A stretch of 50,356 nucleotides of DNA from a bacterium (GTDB lineage Bacteria > Pseudomonadota > Gammaproteobacteria > Burkholderiales > Thiobacillaceae), in the NCBI GenBank assembly GCA_009772925.1, contig WOUQ01000015.1, positions 1-50,356 on the forward strand. The letters run 5' to 3'. The translations under genes and the position numbers were made by a program. Shown piece after piece: positions 39,542-49,718 of the stretch. The notes below the pieces were generated by a model, which was not told the origin of the DNA, ran no database searches, and worked only from the letters and a program-made list of their open reading frames with translations. Within the stretch, counting starts at the first letter, position 1. Each line of letters begins with the position of its first letter.

Positions 39542-40768
39542 ATGAACCCGCCCTTCTTCCGCCGCCACCTGCATCCCCTGCTTGAATCGGGAATGGCGGA
39601 TACGCCAGCCCTTCTCGTCAATGGACCGCGCCAGTGCGGCAAGACAACTCTGGTGCGGGAATACGCGGATCACATGGCCTATTTCTCCTTGGACGACCCT
39701 GCCCTATTGGCGGCGGTTCGCGCCGATCCGCTCGGGTTCGTCCGCCGCCAGGACCGAATCATCGTCGACGAGGTGCAACGGGCACCCGAGCTGCTGATGG
39801 CACTCAAACTCGCCATCGACCAGGATCGCCGCCCGGGTCGATTTCTGCTGACCGGCTCGGCCAATCTGATGGCCTTGCCGACAGTAGCGGACAGTCTGGC
39901 CGGGCGGGTGGAAATCCATACCCTGCTGCCGCTTTCCAATGCCGAAATCAATGGCCGCCCCGCCGATTTCGTCGAACGTCTGCTGCATGCCGACTGGCCG
40001 CCCGCCGCAGCGACAGCGAGGGAACGCGAGGACATCGTAGAACGCGTGCTGGCCGGCGGCTATCCCGAAATGCGACTACGAGCGACGCCCGCACGCCGAC
40101 AGGCCTGGGCGCGCGCCTACCTGACCACGCTGGTCGAACGGGATGTACGGGACGTCGCCGACATCGCCCATACCAGCAAGCTTCCGCAACTGCTCGGGAT
40201 CCTGGCCAACTTGAGCGGCCGGTTGCTCAATCTTCAGCAGATCGGCGGTCAGATCGGCCTGGACGCAAAAACCGTAGAGAAATATATCGGCATCCTCGAG
40301 AAAATGTTCCTGGTGCGGCGCCTGCCGGCCTGGAGCGGCAATCAACTGAACCGCCTGATCAAGACGCCGAAGCTGCACTTCCTCGACGCAGGCCTGCAAG
40401 CAAGCCTGGTACGCCTGTCTCCGGAGCGGGCCTTGCTGGATCGCGCCCACTTCGGAGCCACGCTCGAGACCTGGGTTTTTGGCGAACTGCTCAAGACGCT
40501 CGCCCTCTCGCAGGAACCATGGTTCCTCTTCCACTATCGCGATAAGGACCAGGTTGAGGTCGATTTCGTCCTTGAGTCTCCCTTGGGCGAGATCCTCGGA
40601 GTCGAGGTCAAGGCCTCCGCCACGGTTGGCCCCGCGGATTTCAAGGGCTTGCGTCGATTGGCAGCCCTCCACCCGGAATGTTTCCTGGGTGGCGCCGTGC
40701 TCTACGATGGTCAGCATGCCTTACCCTTCGGTGAAGGCTTGTATGCATTGCCGCTGGATTACCTGTAG
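39542..40768 (+). CDS. AAA ATPase with DUF4143 domain
   Basis: 408 residues from the ATG at 39542. N-terminal AAA_14 domain: Walker A NGPRQCGKTTLVREYA (about 27-42), Walker B RIIVDEVQRAPELLMALK, sensor FLLTGSANLMALPTVADSLA. A winged-helix-like middle follows (LLGILANLSGRLLNLQQIGG). The C-terminal DUF4143 (about 300-400) has QVEVDFVLESPLGEILGVEV followed by KAS, resembling a PD-(D/E)xK nuclease core. Such ATPases are mobile accessory genes of uncertain function. A relic of the same family lies at 837-920. The gene replaced the 3' part of carbamate kinase. Confidence 0.88.
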   Translation: MNPPFFRRHLHPLLESGMADTPALLVNGPRQCGKTTLVREYADHMAYFSLDDPALLAAVRADPLGFVRRQDRIIVDEVQRAPELLMALKLAIDQDRRPGRFLLTGSANLMALPTVADSLAGRVEIHTLLPLSNAEINGRPADFVERLLHADWPPAAATAREREDIVERVLAGGYPEMRLRATPARRQAWARAYLTTLVERDVRDVADIAHTSKLPQLLGILANLSGRLLNLQQIGGQIGLDAKTVEKYIGILEKMFLVRRLPAWSGNQLNRLIKTPKLHFLDAGLQASLVRLSPERALLDRAHFGATLETWVFGELLKTLALSQEPWFLFHYRDKDQVEVDFVLESPLGEILGVEVKASATVGPADFKGLRRLAALHPECFLGGAVLYDGQHALPFGEGLYALPLDYL

Positions 40769-40846
40769 CAAGGCAGCGGCACTGTTTCCTGATCGCCCGC
40801 GACTGGGCCGCGGCCGGTGTGCCGATACCTGCGTCCATCCGGCGCC

Positions 40847-41065
40847 ATGACCCCCATCCACCCACTCCTGGCCCGCATTGACCATGGCCCGGATTTCGGC
40901 GATGCCCGCTTCGCCCTCGCCTACCTGGAACACACCTCGGAACAGCCAGGTCGGGTGGCGCTTGAAGAGATCAGCCATGACCCCGACAACCCGGCCTTCT
41001 TCGACGTGGTGGACGAGGATGGGGTAACGCGCGGCATCCCCCTGCGCCAGGTGCTGGAGGTGTGA
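40847..41065 (+). CDS. Small soluble protein, unknown
   Basis: 72 residues from the ATG at 40847 (MTPIHPLLARIDHGPDFGDA). It is acidic and ends with VVDEDGVTRGIPLRQVLEV, which looks like a small beta-rich domain. There is no strong ribosome site. Codon use matches neighbours. It lies between the ATPase and an intergenic repeat region, with no clear partner. I do not recognise the family. Confidence 0.6.
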   Translation: MTPIHPLLARIDHGPDFGDARFALAYLEHTSEQPGRVALEEISHDPDNPAFFDVVDEDGVTRGIPLRQVLEV

Positions 41066-41536
41066 AGGAATGGGAAGTTGATCCAGCGCTGGGGCCCGAG
41101 CGTGAGTGACGTATCAAGATATGCCAACAAGCGCCACCGACCTGATCGGTACAGCTCCGGCTCCATGTAGGGATTTTGTGAACTTTAGCTTTACCGGCTT
41201 AATCCACGCGGTCTTCCCCCTTCCAACATCATCCTTGATTCCTCGGTTGGACTTGTTGGTTCTGCACCCGGGCTCCCTCTCCCGTCGCTTTGCGTCGGCC
41301 TCTCCCGGATGGAGAGGCGAAAAGCATCCCATCTCCCTCCTGGGCGAAGGCGGGGTTGCGCGAAGCGGGGGCAGGGGTGAGGGAACAACCTGCGCTCACT
41401 GGCTTTGCGTTGAACAGGCGCTGTTCAACCGAGGAATCAAGGATCGTTGCCGTTGAGGCAATACATCGCCCCGCGCGCCTGCATTCCCACCGCCGCCATC
41501 TAAGATAAGAACGTCCTGAGACTTTTGAGGACGCTC
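41066..41536. other. Intergenic repeat-bearing region before potA
   Basis: About 470 bases without a convincing gene. It contains the terminal-inverted-repeat element at 41231-41444, CCTCTCCC-type palindromic repeats inside it (41276-41395), and the leader of potA. A likely potA ribosome site, GAGGA, is at about 41527-41531. Confidence 0.6.
41231..41444. mobile_element. MITE-like element with 21-bp terminal inverted repeats
   Basis: The left end ATCCTTGATTCCTCGGTT-GGA (41231-41251) and right end TTCAACCGAGGAATCAAGG-AT (41424-41444) are inverted copies matching at 20 of 21 positions, enclosing 214 bp in all. No transposase is encoded. Inside are G/C-rich palindromes (CTCTCCC... and GGGGGCAGGGGTGAGGG) and, at 41409-41429, a perfect hairpin GTTGAACAG-GCG-CTGTTCAAC. 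No obvious target-site duplication was seen next to the ends. Confidence 0.55.
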
Positions 41537-42619
41537 ATGCCCCTCCTGGAAATCCGTCGTGTCACCCGTCGCTTCGGCGCCTTCGAGGCGGTGAAGGAGG
41601 TGAGCTTCGGGGTGGAGGCGGGGGAGTTCTTCACCCTGCTGGGCCCTTCCGGCTGCGGCAAGACCACCCTGCTGCGCATGATCGCCGGCTTCGACCTGCC
41701 GGACGCGGGCCAGATCCTGCTCGATGGCAAGGACCTGGCCCATACCCCGGCGGAGCGGCGTCCTGTGCATACGGTGTTCCAGAACTTCGCTCTGTTCCCT
41801 CATCTGACGGTGGCGAAGAACGTCGCCTTCCCTCTGCGCATGGCGGGCCTGGCCGATGCCGAGATCCGGCGCCGTACCGCCGAGGCCCTGGACATGGTCC
41901 ACCTGGGCGAGCTGGCGGAGCATTACCCGAACGAGATCTCCGGCGGCCAGAAGCAGCGCGTGGCCCTCGCCCGCGGGCTGGTGAACCGGCCGCGCCTGCT
42001 GCTGCTGGACGAGCCCCTGGGTGCCCTGGACCTGAAACTCCGCGAGGAGATGCAGATGGAGCTGATCAAGCTGCAACGCGAGGTGGGCATCACCTTCGTC
42101 TTCGTCACCCACGCCCAGAACGAGGCCCTGGCCCTGTCGCACCGCATCGCGGTGATGAACGCCGGGCGGGTGGTGCAGCTGGACGCGCCGTCGCGCATCT
42201 ACGGCTTTCCGGCCAGCCGCTTCGTGGCCGACTTCATCGGCAACTGCAACCTGCTGGAGGCCGAAGTGCGGGCCGTCGAAGCGGGCCGTCTGCGGTTGCA
42301 CGTGGCCGGGCTGGGCGAGATCGTGGCGCCGGCGGCGGCGGACATCCAGTCCGGGGAACGGGGCCTGCTGGCCCTGCGGCCGGAGCAGGTCAGGATAGCC
42401 GCCGAGGCCGATCCCGGCTGGGCCAACCGCTTCCCCGGCGAGGTGCGCGACTTCCTCTACGTGGGCGACGTGACCACCTACCAGGTGCTTCTGGACAACG
42501 GCTACACCCTGCAGGCCCTGATGCCGAACGCGGCGCCGGGGCGGGCGCGCTTCCATGAGACCGGCGACCGTGTGATGGTCGGCTGGCCGGCCGAGGCGGG
42601 GCACTATGTCCGCGACTGA
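41537..42619 (+). CDS. potA: Polyamine ABC transporter, ATP-binding subunit
   Basis: 360 residues from the ATG at 41537. Walker A GPSGCGKTTLLRMIAG (about 36-51), Q-loop VFQNFALFPHLTVAKN, signature EISGGQKQRVALARGL, Walker B LLLLDEPLGALD and H-loop FVTHAQNEALA are all present. A C-terminal TOBE domain follows (about 240-355). The matched permease pair and PotD-like binding protein downstream mark it as spermidine/putrescine uptake. It overlaps potB by 14 bases. Confidence 0.92.
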   Translation: MPLLEIRRVTRRFGAFEAVKEVSFGVEAGEFFTLLGPSGCGKTTLLRMIAGFDLPDAGQILLDGKDLAHTPAERRPVHTVFQNFALFPHLTVAKNVAFPLRMAGLADAEIRRRTAEALDMVHLGELAEHYPNEISGGQKQRVALARGLVNRPRLLLLDEPLGALDLKLREEMQMELIKLQREVGITFVFVTHAQNEALALSHRIAVMNAGRVVQLDAPSRIYGFPASRFVADFIGNCNLLEAEVRAVEAGRLRLHVAGLGEIVAPAAADIQSGERGLLALRPEQVRIAAEADPGWANRFPGEVRDFLYVGDVTTYQVLLDNGYTLQALMPNAAPGRARFHETGDRVMVGWPAEAGHYVRD

Positions 42620-43529
42620 CCGCGACCACCGGGCCACGGGCCGGTCCACCGACCAGGCCACCCGCTGGGCCGTGCTGTCGCCCCCCACCCTGTTCCTGCT
42701 GGCCTTCTTCCTGGCCCCGGCCCTGATCATGGTGCTGGCTAGCTTCCAGTATCCGGGCGAATTCGGCGGCCTGGCGCCGTTGACTGATCAGGGCGATGGC
42801 AAGGAATACGGCCTGACCCTGGAAAACCTTGCCTTCTTCTTCAGCGACTGGCTGTTCGCCGAGATCTTCGCCCGCTCCTTCTCCGTGGCGGCCGCCTCCA
42901 CCCTGATCTGCCTGATCCTGGCCTATCCGGTGGCCTGGCTCATCGCCCAGAGCCCCAAGCGGCACCGGGACCTGCTGGTGTTGCTGGTAATCCTGCCGTT
43001 CGCCAGCAACTTCCTGATCCGGGTCTACGCCTGGATGATCATCCTCGGCCCCCAGGCCGCCCTGGCCCGGACCATCAACGGCCTGCTCGCCACCCTGGGG
43101 CTGGAGCCGGTGAGCCTGCTGTTTTCCCCCATCGCCGTGCTGGTGGGCATGGTCTACGTGCACCTGCCATTCATGATCCTGCCCCTGTACACCAACCTGG
43201 AAAAGCACGACCCGGTGCTGCTGGACGCGGCCCAGGACTTGGGCGCCAACGCCTGGCAGCGCTTCTGGCGGGTGACCTGGCCGCTGAGCCTGCCCGGCGT
43301 GTTTTCCGGCGCCGCGTTGGTATTCATCCCGGTGCTGGGCATGTTCGCCATCCCCGATCTGCTCGGCGGCACCCGCGACATGCTCATCGGCAACCTGATC
43401 AAGGACCAGTTCCTGGGCGTGCGCGACTGGCCCTTCGGCGCGGCCCTGTCCATCATGCTGACCCTGGCGGTGCTGAGCCTGGCCGGGCTGGCCGCCTGGC
43501 TCTCCAAACCGCGGCGTCGGGCGACATGA
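42606..43529 (+). CDS. potB: Polyamine ABC transporter permease
   Basis: 307 residues with six membrane helices. The EAA loop that docks the ATPase is LLDAAQDLGANAWQRFWRVT, followed by WPLSLPGVFSG. The family segment LVILPFASNFLIRVYAWMII is PotB/PotH-like. The start at 42606 lies within the end of potA, and the stop overlaps potC by 4 bases (ATGA), so the operon is tightly coupled. Confidence 0.9.
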   Translation: MSATDRDHRATGRSTDQATRWAVLSPPTLFLLAFFLAPALIMVLASFQYPGEFGGLAPLTDQGDGKEYGLTLENLAFFFSDWLFAEIFARSFSVAAASTLICLILAYPVAWLIAQSPKRHRDLLVLLVILPFASNFLIRVYAWMIILGPQAALARTINGLLATLGLEPVSLLFSPIAVLVGMVYVHLPFMILPLYTNLEKHDPVLLDAAQDLGANAWQRFWRVTWPLSLPGVFSGAALVFIPVLGMFAIPDLLGGTRDMLIGNLIKDQFLGVRDWPFGAALSIMLTLAVLSLAGLAAWLSKPRRRAT

Positions 43530-44305
43530 GACGCCTGCCCACCTGGCTCATGCTGGCCGCGGCGGCCAGCTACGCCTTCCTCTACCTGCCGCTGATCATC
43601 GTCGTGGTCTATTCCTTCAACGACTCGCGCCTCAACGCCGAGTGGGTGGGCTTCACCCTGGACTGGTACCGGGCGCTGCTGGCCGACGAGGAGATGCTCA
43701 TCGCCGCCCGCAACTCGCTGCTCATCGCCCTGGTGTCGAGTTGCGTGGCCACCCTGCTGGGGACCCTCGCCGGCCTTGGCATGCACCGTTGGCGTCCGGC
43801 CTGGCTGCCGCTGCTGGTGATCACCCCGGTGGCCATGCCGGAGATCCTGCTCGGGGTGTCGCTGCTGGTGTTCTTCATCCAGCTGATGCATCTGACCCTG
43901 GGTTTTCTCTCCGTGGTGCTGGCCCACATCACCTTTTCCATCGGCTTCGTGGCCATCGTCGTGCGCGCGCGCCTGGCGGGCATGGACGAGAGCATCTTCG
44001 AGGCCGCCCTGGACCTGGGCGCCACCCCCTGGCAGAGCTTCCGCCTGGTCACCTTCCCGCTGATCCTGCCAGCGGTGGTGGCGGGCTTCCTGATGGCCTT
44101 CACCCTGTCCCTGGACGACTTCGTCATCACCTTCTTCACCGCCGGCGTGGGGGTGTCCACCCTGCCCCTGCAGATCTATTCGATGATCAAGATCGCCGTG
44201 ACGCCGGAGGTGAACGCCGTGTCCACCCTGTTGATGCTGCTGACGCTGCTGCTGGTGATCCTCGCCTCGCGCCTGGACAAGGGCTTCATGAAGGGGTCGG
44301 CGTGA
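43526..44305 (+). CDS. potC: Polyamine ABC transporter permease
   Basis: 259 residues with six membrane helices. LPLIIVVVYSFNDSRLNAEW is typical of PotC/PotI. The EAA loop is IFEAALDLGATPWQSFRLVT, followed by FPLILPAVVAG. The last helix ends LLLVILASRLDKGFMKG. Its TGA overlaps the GTG start of the binding protein gene (GTGA), so the products are made in balance. Confidence 0.9.
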   Translation: MRRLPTWLMLAAAASYAFLYLPLIIVVVYSFNDSRLNAEWVGFTLDWYRALLADEEMLIAARNSLLIALVSSCVATLLGTLAGLGMHRWRPAWLPLLVITPVAMPEILLGVSLLVFFIQLMHLTLGFLSVVLAHITFSIGFVAIVVRARLAGMDESIFEAALDLGATPWQSFRLVTFPLILPAVVAGFLMAFTLSLDDFVITFFTAGVGVSTLPLQIYSMIKIAVTPEVNAVSTLLMLLTLLLVILASRLDKGFMKGSA

Positions 44306-45366
44306 ACGGAAAGTGGCTGTGGCCCTGGCTTTGCGCACTGCTCAGCGGGCCGCTCTGGGCGGCGGAGACCCTCTACCTCTACAACTGGAACAACTACATC
44401 TCCGACGCGACCATCGCCCGCTTCGAGGCGCAATGCGCCTGCCGGGTGGTGCAGGACTATTACTCGGACAACGAGGAGATGCTGGCCAAGATCGCCGCCG
44501 GAGCCTCGGGCTACGACCTCATCGTGCCCACCGGCAACGCGGTGGAGTCCCTGATTCGCTCGCAGCAGTTGCGGCCCATCGACAAGGCGCGGCTGCCCAA
44601 CCTGAAGCACATCAAGCCGGCGTTCCTGGACACCCCCTTCGACCCGGGCAACCGCTACTCCGTCCCCTACGCCTATACCCTCACCCTGATCGGCTACAAC
44701 ACCGCCAAGGTCAGGGAACTGGACCTGCCCACCGACACCTGGGCGCTGATCTTCGAGCCGCGCTTCTTGAAGCGGATCAAGGGGCGGGTAACGGTGCTGG
44801 ACTCCCAGCGGGAGCTGATGGCGGCGGCCATGAAGTATCTGGGTCACAGCATCAACGACACCGACGAGGCCAAGTGGAAGCAGGCCCGCGACCTGATCCT
44901 GCGCGCCAAGCCCTTCTGGGCCGCGTTCAACGCGTCGAGCTACATCAAGGAACTGACCGTGGGCAACATCTGGGTCGCGCACGGTTACTCCAACGACATG
45001 TTCCAGGCCAACCAGGACGCGCAACGCGCCGGGCGGCCCTTCGGCATCGGCTATGGCATCCCGAAGGAAGGCGCGGTACTGGCCCTGGATTCCATGGTGC
45101 TGCACAAAACCGGCCGCCACCCGGACCTGGCCCACCGGTTCATGGACTTCATGCTGGAAGGGGTGAACTCGGCCGAGTTGACCAACCTGATCGGCTCCGG
45201 CAACCCCAACCAGGCGGCCATCGCCCACATCCACCCGGAGATCGCCGATAACCGCGCCGTCTTTCCCGACGCGGTGACGCTCAAGCGGCTGGAGATGATG
45301 CGCGACCTGGACCGCAAGAGCCGCCGCGTGCTGAACCGCATCTGGACGGAAATCAAGCTGCGCTGA
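44302..45366 (+). CDS. potD: Periplasmic polyamine-binding protein
   Basis: 354 residues from the GTG at 44302 (signal peptide KWLWPWLCALLSGPLWA, cleaved before AETLYLYNWNNYI). The mature protein matches PotD/PotF: ETLYLYNWNNYISDATIARF, GYDLIVPTGNAVESLIRSQQ, YSVPYAYTLTLIGYNTAKV, DSQRELMAAAMKYLGHSIND, and C-terminal AELTNLIGSGNPNQAAIAHI. It captures putrescine or spermidine for the PotABC channel. Specificity cannot be set from sequence alone. Confidence 0.92.
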   Translation: MNGKWLWPWLCALLSGPLWAAETLYLYNWNNYISDATIARFEAQCACRVVQDYYSDNEEMLAKIAAGASGYDLIVPTGNAVESLIRSQQLRPIDKARLPNLKHIKPAFLDTPFDPGNRYSVPYAYTLTLIGYNTAKVRELDLPTDTWALIFEPRFLKRIKGRVTVLDSQRELMAAAMKYLGHSINDTDEAKWKQARDLILRAKPFWAAFNASSYIKELTVGNIWVAHGYSNDMFQANQDAQRAGRPFGIGYGIPKEGAVLALDSMVLHKTGRHPDLAHRFMDFMLEGVNSAELTNLIGSGNPNQAAIAHIHPEIADNRAVFPDAVTLKRLEMMRDLDRKSRRVLNRIWTEIKLR

Positions 45367-45458
45367 AGGGGGTCGCTCTGGGCGCTGGAGCGAGGTTCTT
45401 TTCCCCGTTCATCCCCGCATGGGCGTTGCCGCTGGGTGAGGCCACCCGACCCCACCGC

Positions 45459-46787
45459 TCACCGCGCCTGATGCACCGTCTGCCCCAGCATCTCCGGGGT
45501 GATCAGGGTGACGCCGCGCGCGGTGACGTGGAAGCGGCGGCGGTCGGCCTGCTCGTCGTAACCCGCGGCGAAGTCGTCCGGCAGCACGCAGAGCTTGTCC
45601 ACCACCGCGCGGCGCAGGCGCACGCGGCGGCCGATTTCGACCTGGGGCAGGATCACCGAATCCTGGATCAGGCCGCGCTCGCGCACACGCACCTTGAGGG
45701 AAAGCAGGGAACGCTCGATGCTGCTGCCGCTGACGATGCAGCCGTGGGCGACCATCGAATCCACCGCGTGGCCGCGAAAGCCGTCGTCGTTGAAGACGAA
45801 CTTGGCCGGCGGCAATTGCGCCAAATGGGTGCGGATGGGCCAGTTGTCGTCGTAGAGGTTGAGGTCGGGGGTGACCTGCACCAGGTCCATGTTGGCCTCC
45901 CAGTAGGCGTCCACCGTGCCGACGTCGCGCCAGTAGGGCGTGTCGCCCACCATGTTGACGCAACTGTCTCTGAAGCAGTGGGCGTAGAGGGTGCCGCCGC
46001 GCGCCAGCGCGGGCAGAACGTCGGCACCGAAATCGTGGCCGGAGGCCGCGTCGGCATGGTCACGGGTGAGCACGTCGTAGAGGAATCCGGCGCGAAAGGC
46101 GTAGATGCCCATGCTCGCCAGGGCGTGGCCGGGCCAGCCGGGGATCGGCGTCGGCCGGTCGGGCTTTTCCTGGAAATCGACCACCCGCCAGTTCGCGTCG
46201 ACGACCAGGACGCCGAAGGCGCGCGCGTCCTCCAGCGGCACCACCACGCAGGCCACGGTGGCGTCGGCGCCCTTGGCCACGTGGTCGGCGAGCAGCACGC
46301 CGTAGTCCATCTTGTAGACGTGGTCGCCCGCCAGGATGAGGACATGCTCCGGCTCGCTGATGCGCATCAGGTTGATGTTCTGGAACACCGCGTCCGCCGT
46401 GCCCAGGTAGCAGCTGCCGCGGGCGTGCTGCTGCGCAGGCAGGACGTCGATGAACTCGTCGAACTGGTCGTCCAGGAAATTCCAGCCGCGCTGGATGTGA
46501 TGAATGAGTCCGTGCGCCATGTATTGCGTGGCCACGCCGATGCGGCGCACGCCGGAATTGATGCAGTTGCTGAGGGGGAAATCGATGATACGCAGGGAAC
46601 CCGCGAAGGGCATGGCCGGCTTGGCGCGCCAGTCGGTCAGTTGCCTGAGCCGGCTGCCGCGCCCGCCGGCGAGGATCATGGCGTAGACGCGCCGCGCCAG
46701 GGCCGCGCCCGAGGCCGCCGCGCCCTCGGCGCCGACCGGACAGGCCGACAGGCGCCACGCGCGGTGTTGCTCGATTATCTGTGGCAT
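45459..46787 (-). CDS. glgC: Glucose-1-phosphate adenylyltransferase
   Basis: 442 residues from the ATG at 46787, preceded by GAGGA with 8-base spacing; an ATG at 46805 has no such site. The nucleotide-binding [20 protein letters not shown], the [20 protein letters not shown] block, [10 protein letters not shown]-like [29 protein letters not shown], and [17 protein letters not shown] are all present. The C-terminal beta-helix regulatory domain runs from about residue 310. GlgC makes ADP-glucose for glycogen. No other glg gene is adjacent. Confidence 0.95.
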   Translation of the reverse strand: MPQIIEQHRAWRLSACPVGAEGAAASGAALARRVYAMILAGGRGSRLRQLTDWRAKPAMPFAGSLRIIDFPLSNCINSGVRRIGVATQYMAHGLIHHIQRGWNFLDDQFDEFIDVLPAQQHARGSCYLGTADAVFQNINLMRISEPEHVLILAGDHVYKMDYGVLLADHVAKGADATVACVVVPLEDARAFGVLVVDANWRVVDFQEKPDRPTPIPGWPGHALASMGIYAFRAGFLYDVLTRDHADAASGHDFGADVLPALARGGTLYAHCFRDSCVNMVGDTPYWRDVGTVDAYWEANMDLVQVTPDLNLYDDNWPIRTHLAQLPPAKFVFNDDGFRGHAVDSMVAHGCIVSGSSIERSLLSLKVRVRERGLIQDSVILPQVEIGRRVRLRRAVVDKLCVLPDDFAAGYDEQADRRRFHVTARGVTLITPEMLGQTVHQAR

Positions 46788-46988
46788 GGGCGTGTTCCTC
46801 GTCATGTATCGGGCTCGCCCGCGTGGGTGGGGCGGGAGGCCTCTTGGGTCATATAGTTATAGGGCACCCTGAACAGGCCGCCACCTGGATTGCCAGCGTC
46901 CGGACTTTTCAGTCAGCCCGATGCACCGGGTGCCCGCCTTGATGTCCTTGAGGGTCTGCGCGAGAACGACGGAACTTTAAGATGCCGG

Positions 46989-47594
46989 CTATTGACCTGG
47001 CCTGAACCCCATCACCTCGCGCAGCACCCCCTCCCCTACCCTGACCCGATGTTCCTCCCACAGCCGCCGGCTGGCTTCCGCCGCGCTGGCGGGCGGGGGT
47101 TGCAGGGCACGCAGGAAGGAGCTGACATCCTCCACCACCGCCCAGGGGTAGACGTACCAGCGCCAAGCCTTGAGGTGCTTGCCGACGAAGTCGGCGCTAA
47201 AGCGGGTGACGGCTTTCTCGTGCAGGACGGCGGTCTTCAGGGCGCGCGGCGAGAAGCTGCGCAGGTAGGCGACGACGGCTTCCAGCGTATCGCCGCTGTC
47301 GTTGACGTCGTCGACCACCAGCACGTCCAGTCCGGCCAGGTCGGCGTTGAGGGGGTAGCGGATGAGCACTTCCTCCTGCTTGCGGGTGGCGCTGTAGTGC
47401 TCCACCTTGATGCCGGTCATGCGCTCCATGTGCAGGCAGTCGCACACCACGCGGGCGGGCACGTAGCCGCCCCGACCGATGGCGACGACGATGTCGGGGC
47501 GAAAGCCGGAATCCCGAATGGCGTGGGCGAGTTCGCGGCTCAGGCGCTGGACGGTTTGCCAGGAGACGAAGGTACAGGGAGGGAGCTTGGCCAT
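46989..47594 (-). CDS. Phosphoribosyltransferase (purine type I PRT fold)
   Basis: 201 residues from the ATG at 47594 with AAAGGA upstream. The PRPP-binding loop LDVLVVDDVNDSGDTLEAVV (about residues 95-114), the early VVAIGRGGYVPARVVCDCLH and the KVEHYSATRKQEE hood region define a hypoxanthine/xanthine-type PRT. This matches small archaeal and bacterial 'phosphoribosyltransferase' proteins of purine salvage. The exact base used is uncertain. About 200 bp lie between it and glgC. Confidence 0.9.
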   Translation of the reverse strand: MAKLPPCTFVSWQTVQRLSRELAHAIRDSGFRPDIVVAIGRGGYVPARVVCDCLHMERMTGIKVEHYSATRKQEEVLIRYPLNADLAGLDVLVVDDVNDSGDTLEAVVAYLRSFSPRALKTAVLHEKAVTRFSADFVGKHLKAWRWYVYPWAVVEDVSSFLRALQPPPASAAEASRRLWEEHRVRVGEGVLREVMGFRPGQ

Positions 47595-47772
47595 GTGGGC
47601 GGTTCCTTTGCTAGATGCTTTGAAGCATAGGCCAGGGGGGTGTTCGCGGTTCTCCATTCCAGCCGACAAGCGTAGCGGGTGTACTCCACGCTCGCGGGAG
47701 AGGCGGCTATAAACAAAGCAGACGATTTCCCCCGCATCCCGCATGCGGTCCAAAACGACTCAAGGAGACAGC

Positions 47773-48822
<1,050 letters not shown>

Positions 48823-48856
48823 AGCCGCCGCCCCCATCCAGCCTATGGAGTCTCAC

Positions 48857-49162
48857 ATGCCCACTCTCTCCGGTCCGGAACGACGCCTGAGCGAACGCAT
48901 CCCCACGAGCGTCGGGGTGCATGTCTACGCCTACGGCATGCTGGTCGGCATCGGCACCACCGTGAACATGAGCGAGCACGGCCTGCTCCTGCACCTGGAC
49001 CAGGACCACTCCGCCGATGAACTGGAGCCCGGCAAGTATCTGGACATCGTGCTGGAAGACGCGCCGCCCGAACAGTGGATGCCGGCCAAGGTGGTGCGCC
49101 GTGGCGACGGAAGCATTGCCGCCAGCTTCCTCGGCCTGGAGGCCATGGCCAGTCCGGCCTGA
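48857..49162 (+). CDS. PilZ domain protein (c-di-GMP receptor)
   Basis: 101 residues from the ATG at 48857, chosen because GGAG lies 6 bases upstream inside the alternative start at 48845. RRLSERIPTSVGVHV contains the RxxxR motif and NMSEHGLLLHL the (D/N)xSxxG motif of PilZ, both needed to bind cyclic di-GMP. The remainder is the beta-barrel (AKVVRRGDGSIAASFLGLEA). No partner domain is attached. It lies 34 bp after fbaB and may be read from the same transcript. Confidence 0.88.
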   Translation: MPTLSGPERRLSERIPTSVGVHVYAYGMLVGIGTTVNMSEHGLLLHLDQDHSADELEPGKYLDIVLEDAPPEQWMPAKVVRRGDGSIAASFLGLEAMASPA

Positions 49163-49166
49163 CCGA

Positions 49167-49183
49167 CCCGCGCCTCGCGCGGG
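49167..49183 (+). terminator. Hairpin directly after the PilZ gene
   Basis: CCCGCGC-CTC-GCGCGGG is a perfect 7-bp stem with a 3-base loop, four bases after the stop. It lacks a U tract, so a weak or rho-assisted stop is inferred. Confidence 0.5.
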
Positions 49184-49355
49184 CCTAAGATGGCCAGCGA
49201 TCACGCACGGAACCTCGTCGAACTCCAGGCGGCTCTGCGCGTTGGCACAACTTCACAACCCACTCAAATAGGGGTACCTGGCAGATTGGGATAAGTCCGA
49301 TTCTTACGGATACCCCCACCAGCGCTGGATGTTGCTGGATTCAAGGCGAGCGGCT

Positions 49356-49718
49356 TTAGGCAGCGACCTTGCGTGATCCCGTGTCACGAACCTTGAGCGG
49401 TTTTCGACTCGTACCCCCCTCCCCTGCCAGATGGTCGATGACCAGCGGGGGGCGGTCCGGAAATTTCGCGACCAACTCCAGTTTGCCGCCCATGGCCTCG
49501 ACATAACGGCGCAGGGTGGAAAGCAGCATATCGCTGCGCTTTTCCAGGCGGGAAATGGTGTCTTGTCCGACGCCCAGGGCGGCAGCGAGTTCTTCCTGGG
49601 TTTGCGCCACGGCTTGGCGAAGGTCCTTGAGCGTGGCCAGTTCGCCGGCCCGTGCCTCGATGCGGGCACGTCGTTCAGCGGGGAGTGCCGCCAGCATGTC
49701 ATCGAGTTTTTTTGCCAT
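49356..49718 (-). CDS. XRE-family antitoxin of the terminal toxin-antitoxin pair
   Basis: 120 residues. An XRE helix-turn-helix (about 36-72: LRQAVAQTQEELAAALGVGQ, DTISRLEKRSDMLLSTLRRY) is followed by a short beta tail (GGKLELVAKFPDRPPLVID) and a basic end. It is the second gene of the operon, starting 20 bases before the toxin stop. It should bind the toxin and repress the shared promoter, as in HigA-type modules with the toxin gene first. Confidence 0.87.
   Translation of the reverse strand: MAKKLDDMLAALPAERRARIEARAGELATLKDLRQAVAQTQEELAAALGVGQDTISRLEKRSDMLLSTLRRYVEAMGGKLELVAKFPDRPPLVIDHLAGEGGTSRKPLKVRDTGSRKVAA

Noticed and set aside
41396-42730. Long open frame antisense to potA
   Set aside because: potA has all ABC motifs on the plus strand; the antisense product is a compositional shadow.
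43154-45234. Long antisense frames over potC and potD
   Set aside because: Both sense genes show full family motifs and coupled starts; the antisense translations are repetitive and without domains.
46869-46988. Open minus-strand stretch after the phosphoribosyltransferase (SSVVLAQTLKDIKAGTR...)
   Set aside because: About 38 codons without a start codon or recognisable family. It may be a gene remnant but cannot be supported.
49250-49355. IS remnant from the short GGGGTA/TACCCC inverted pair
   Set aside because: Only 6 bp are symmetric and no transposase similarity is visible, so the evidence is too weak.
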